Assembly (NCBI GenBank): GCA_937875245.1
Contig: CALNCH010000198.1
Location: 1-7,837 of the forward strand
Direction: 5' to 3'
Origin: an uncultured Spirochaetaceae bacterium
Lineage (GTDB): Bacteria; Spirochaetota; Spirochaetia; Treponematales; Treponemataceae
DNA length: 7,837 bases
Shown: positions 6,226 through 7,837 of the stretch, one piece after another
Position numbering within the stretch: the stretch's first letter is position 1
Layout of the letters: every line of letters starts with the position of its first letter
Program-made: the position numbers and the translations under genes
Notes under the pieces: model-generated
Told to the model about the DNA's origin: nothing
The model's database searches: none
Seen by the model: only the letters and a program-made list of their open reading frames with translations

Positions 6226-6901
6226 AACTTTCTTGGGCTCCTGGAATAATTACCAAATGTCTTTCTCTATCTTCTAAAAAAGGAACAGATAAGGGTACTA
6301 TAGAAAAATTTGGTGCCCATTGTTTTATTCCTTCCATTTCTTCTGCTATTTTTTCGCTTTTAGCTTTATAGGCCGCTAATAAACCATGGGGTTTTTTCAA
6401 TGTGCGTAATAAAACTCGAGTCATTTTCTTTTCTAGGGGTCTAAAAGCGCGGAAGGTTGCCATATCAAAACTTTGTTGGGGTACTCGTTCTGCTTCTAAA
6501 CATTGAACTGTCACATTTTTTAGCCCCAAAACCGCAATGCAATTTTCCAAAAAACGACAACGCTTAGTCATACGCTCAATTAACACAAATTTCGTATCTG
6601 GCATACTGATTGCTAATGGAATTCCAGGTAATCCGCCACCAGTTCCAATATCAGCAATAACAAAGTCTTTTTCAGAAACCCCAGAAGCCAGTATTTCATT
6701 TTTTAACCGGCAAATTTCTTTTTGTCCTGCCATGCTATCTAGTACATGCTTAATAATAATGTCTTCATAGGTATCGGCACCAACTAAATCATAGGCTTTA
6801 TTAAAAAGTTCTAATTCTTTTGCATAACTTTCAAGTCCACCTTTCATAGTGGCTATTTCCTCAGGGGTATACCCTAGTTTTATAAGTCCTTGTTCTAACA
6901 T
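6209..6901 (-). CDS. rsmG: 16S rRNA (guanine-527-N7)-methyltransferase RsmG (GidB)
   Basis: Methylates N7 of G527 in the 530 loop of 16S rRNA using S-adenosylmethionine, in the cytoplasm. Its 230 residues match the usual family length (about 205-240). Visible family motifs are LFNKAYDLVG (32-41, usual form WNKxxNLT), KHVLDS (51-56), the SAM-binding loop IADIGTGGGLPGIPLA (82-97), ERMTKRCRFLENC (109-121) and FRAFRPL (150-156), ending in DRERHLVII (211-219). The C-terminus lacks the usual basic Pro-Arg tail and ends in a Ser/Thr stretch. It lies 22 bp downstream of pdxA on the same strand and is probably co-transcribed. The ATG at 6901 has no clear Shine-Dalgarno sequence, but the protein's N-terminus fits the family, so this start is kept. 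Its 3' end overlaps the TPR gene by 17 bp. Confidence 0.96.
   Translation of the reverse strand: MLEQGLIKLGYTPEEIATMKGGLESYAKELELFNKAYDLVGADTYEDIIIKHVLDSMAGQKEICRLKNEILASGVSEKDFVIADIGTGGGLPGIPLAISMPDTKFVLIERMTKRCRFLENCIAVLGLKNVTVQCLEAERVPQQSFDMATFRAFRPLEKKMTRVLLRTLKKPHGLLAAYKAKSEKIAEEMEGIKQWAPNFSIVPLSVPFLEDRERHLVIIPGAQESSTSGV
6293..6329 (+). terminator. Candidate terminator of the TPR gene inside rsmG
   Basis: GGGTACTA (6293-6300) can pair with TGGTGCCC (6311-6318), giving eight pairs with two U-G wobbles around a 10-nt A-rich loop. It is followed by ATTGTTTTATT (6319-6329). The T-tract is interrupted and the site is 67 nt past the stop codon, so this is a weak candidate. Confidence 0.3.
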
Positions 6902-6923
6902 AGGATTATCATAAAAGAAGGTG

Positions 6924-7837
6924 CTATCTTATGCAAGGCTGAGCGTATTTTACAGCTAATAAAATTGCTTCTATCATGCTGACGGCACTGGCTTTATTTT
7001 TCCATGCTATGTCAAAAGCTGTTCCGTGGTCTACCGAGGTACGTAAAATTGGCATTCCGCAAGTTATTGCAATGGTTCTCTCAAAATCATAGGTTTTGGT
7101 AGCAATATGACCTTGGTCATGGTACAAAGATAAAACACTGTTGTATCTTCCCTGAAGGGCTAAATAAAACACAGAATCAGCACCAATGGGGCCTACCACA
7201 GAAATGCCTTCTTTTTGTAATTCTTCTACTGCAGGGAATACTTCCTCTACTTCTTCATTACCGAATAAACCATGTTCTCCTGAATGAGGGTTTAGCCCTG
7301 CTACTGCCATAGTGCCATCTGTTATTCCCAGTTGGGTTAGTGCTTTTTTGCATCGTTTTACATAATCAATAATTCGTTCTTTTGTTACCATGTCACAAGC
7401 TTTTCGTAAAGAAACATGACGACTTAAAAAAAAGACTCGTAATCCTTTTACTTCAAAAAGGGTAAGAGGGTCTGGTGTATTAGTCAATGCTCCAAAAATT
7501 TCTGTATGGCCAATAAAAGGAACTTTACCGGCTTTTAATGATTCTTTATTTATAGGAGTGGTAGCAACGGCAGCTACTTTTTTTTCCATGGCTAAGGAAA
7601 TTGCTTTTTCAAAAAAGGCATAGGCTGCTTTTCCACACATTCCACTTATTTTTCCTGGTTGAAAAGTAGCCATATCAATTACATCTAAGGGAATTAAATT
7701 GATATATTCTTCGGTGTAAATCCCTTCTTCTAGTTCTGTAATAAGATTAATTTTTTGAGAGCTGCCACAGGTTTGTAAGGCTTTGATAAAAATATTGGTA
7801 TCCCCAATAATGACACATTTTGCAGCATTTTGAACTT
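6924..7837 (-). CDS. pdxA: 4-hydroxythreonine-4-phosphate dehydrogenase PdxA, 5'-truncated
   Basis: NAD-dependent oxidation of 4-phosphohydroxy-L-threonine in the DXP-dependent route to pyridoxal phosphate, in the cytoplasm. The frame stays open to the window edge, giving 303 visible residues against about 330 in the family. Roughly the first 30, including the GDPAGIGPE motif, are missing. The ATG at 7673 is internal: upstream codons read a normal PdxA segment with VIIGD (residues 8-12). The three metal-binding histidines are present: H110 in GHTE, H184 in LNPHSGEHG and H239 in YHDQG, followed by RTSVDHGTAFDIA (265-277). The residue after FDIA is Trp where Gly is usual. Related PdxA2 enzymes, which act on phosphorylated four-carbon acids, share these motifs. 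No PdxA2 partner kinase is seen in the window, and linkage to rsmG gives no pathway clue, so the substrate is inferred. It is the first visible gene of a pdxA-rsmG operon. Confidence 0.93.
   Translation of the reverse strand, partial: VQNAAKCVIIGDTNIFIKALQTCGSSQKINLITELEEGIYTEEYINLIPLDVIDMATFQPGKISGMCGKAAYAFFEKAISLAMEKKVAAVATTPINKESLKAGKVPFIGHTEIFGALTNTPDPLTLFEVKGLRVFFLSRHVSLRKACDMVTKERIIDYVKRCKKALTQLGITDGTMAVAGLNPHSGEHGLFGNEEVEEVFPAVEELQKEGISVVGPIGADSVFYLALQGRYNSVLSLYHDQGHIATKTYDFERTIAITCGMPILRTSVDHGTAFDIAWKNKASAVSMIEAILLAVKYAQPCIR

Overview
The window is AT-rich, nearly all coding, and carries six genes; both terminal genes are cut by the window edges. The content suggests a host-associated or anaerobic spirochaete, most likely Treponema or a relative. 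Pointers are a CHASE2-type class III cyclase, a soluble-lytic-transglycosylase lipoprotein with a relaxed lipobox, a LysM membrane protein with a long acidic region, and a membrane-anchored TPR protein. The genus is inferred from gene style only; no rRNA or other phylogenetic marker was compared.

Layout. (1) 1-1374, plus: the 3' part of a membrane adenylate cyclase (end of CHASE2, three membrane segments, catalytic domain). It ends in a likely intrinsic terminator at 1376-1404 that lies inside the opposing gene. (2) 1361-4758, minus: a two-gene operon, first a LysM-domain single-pass membrane protein, then a Slt-type lytic transglycosylase lipoprotein. The two are joined by a TAATG stop/start overlap. 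(3) 4759-4860: a 102-bp divergent promoter region with two back-to-back promoters, each with a perfect TTGACA -35 box. (4) 4861-6225, plus: a membrane-anchored TPR protein ending in a domain that looks like a degenerate Mrr-type restriction-endonuclease fold. (5) 6209-7837, minus: 5'-truncated pdxA followed by rsmG (gidB). Both convergent pairs overlap at their 3' ends, by 14 and 17 bp.

How it fits together. The LysM protein and the transglycosylase should act in the periplasm on peptidoglycan, one binding and the other cleaving. The divergent TPR protein is predicted to sit on the cytoplasmic face of the same membrane. The LysM protein is the most unusual gene. Its first ~107 residues resemble the beta-sandwich substrate-binding domain of DnaK/Hsp70 without any ATPase domain. 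A run of 51-bp tandem repeats encoding an acidic FDMPDF-type linker follows, then a membrane helix and a C-terminal LysM domain. pdxA and rsmG are housekeeping genes (vitamin B6 synthesis and 16S rRNA methylation). No mobile element, CRISPR array, tRNA or rRNA was seen, and no stretch of 300 bases lacks a gene.
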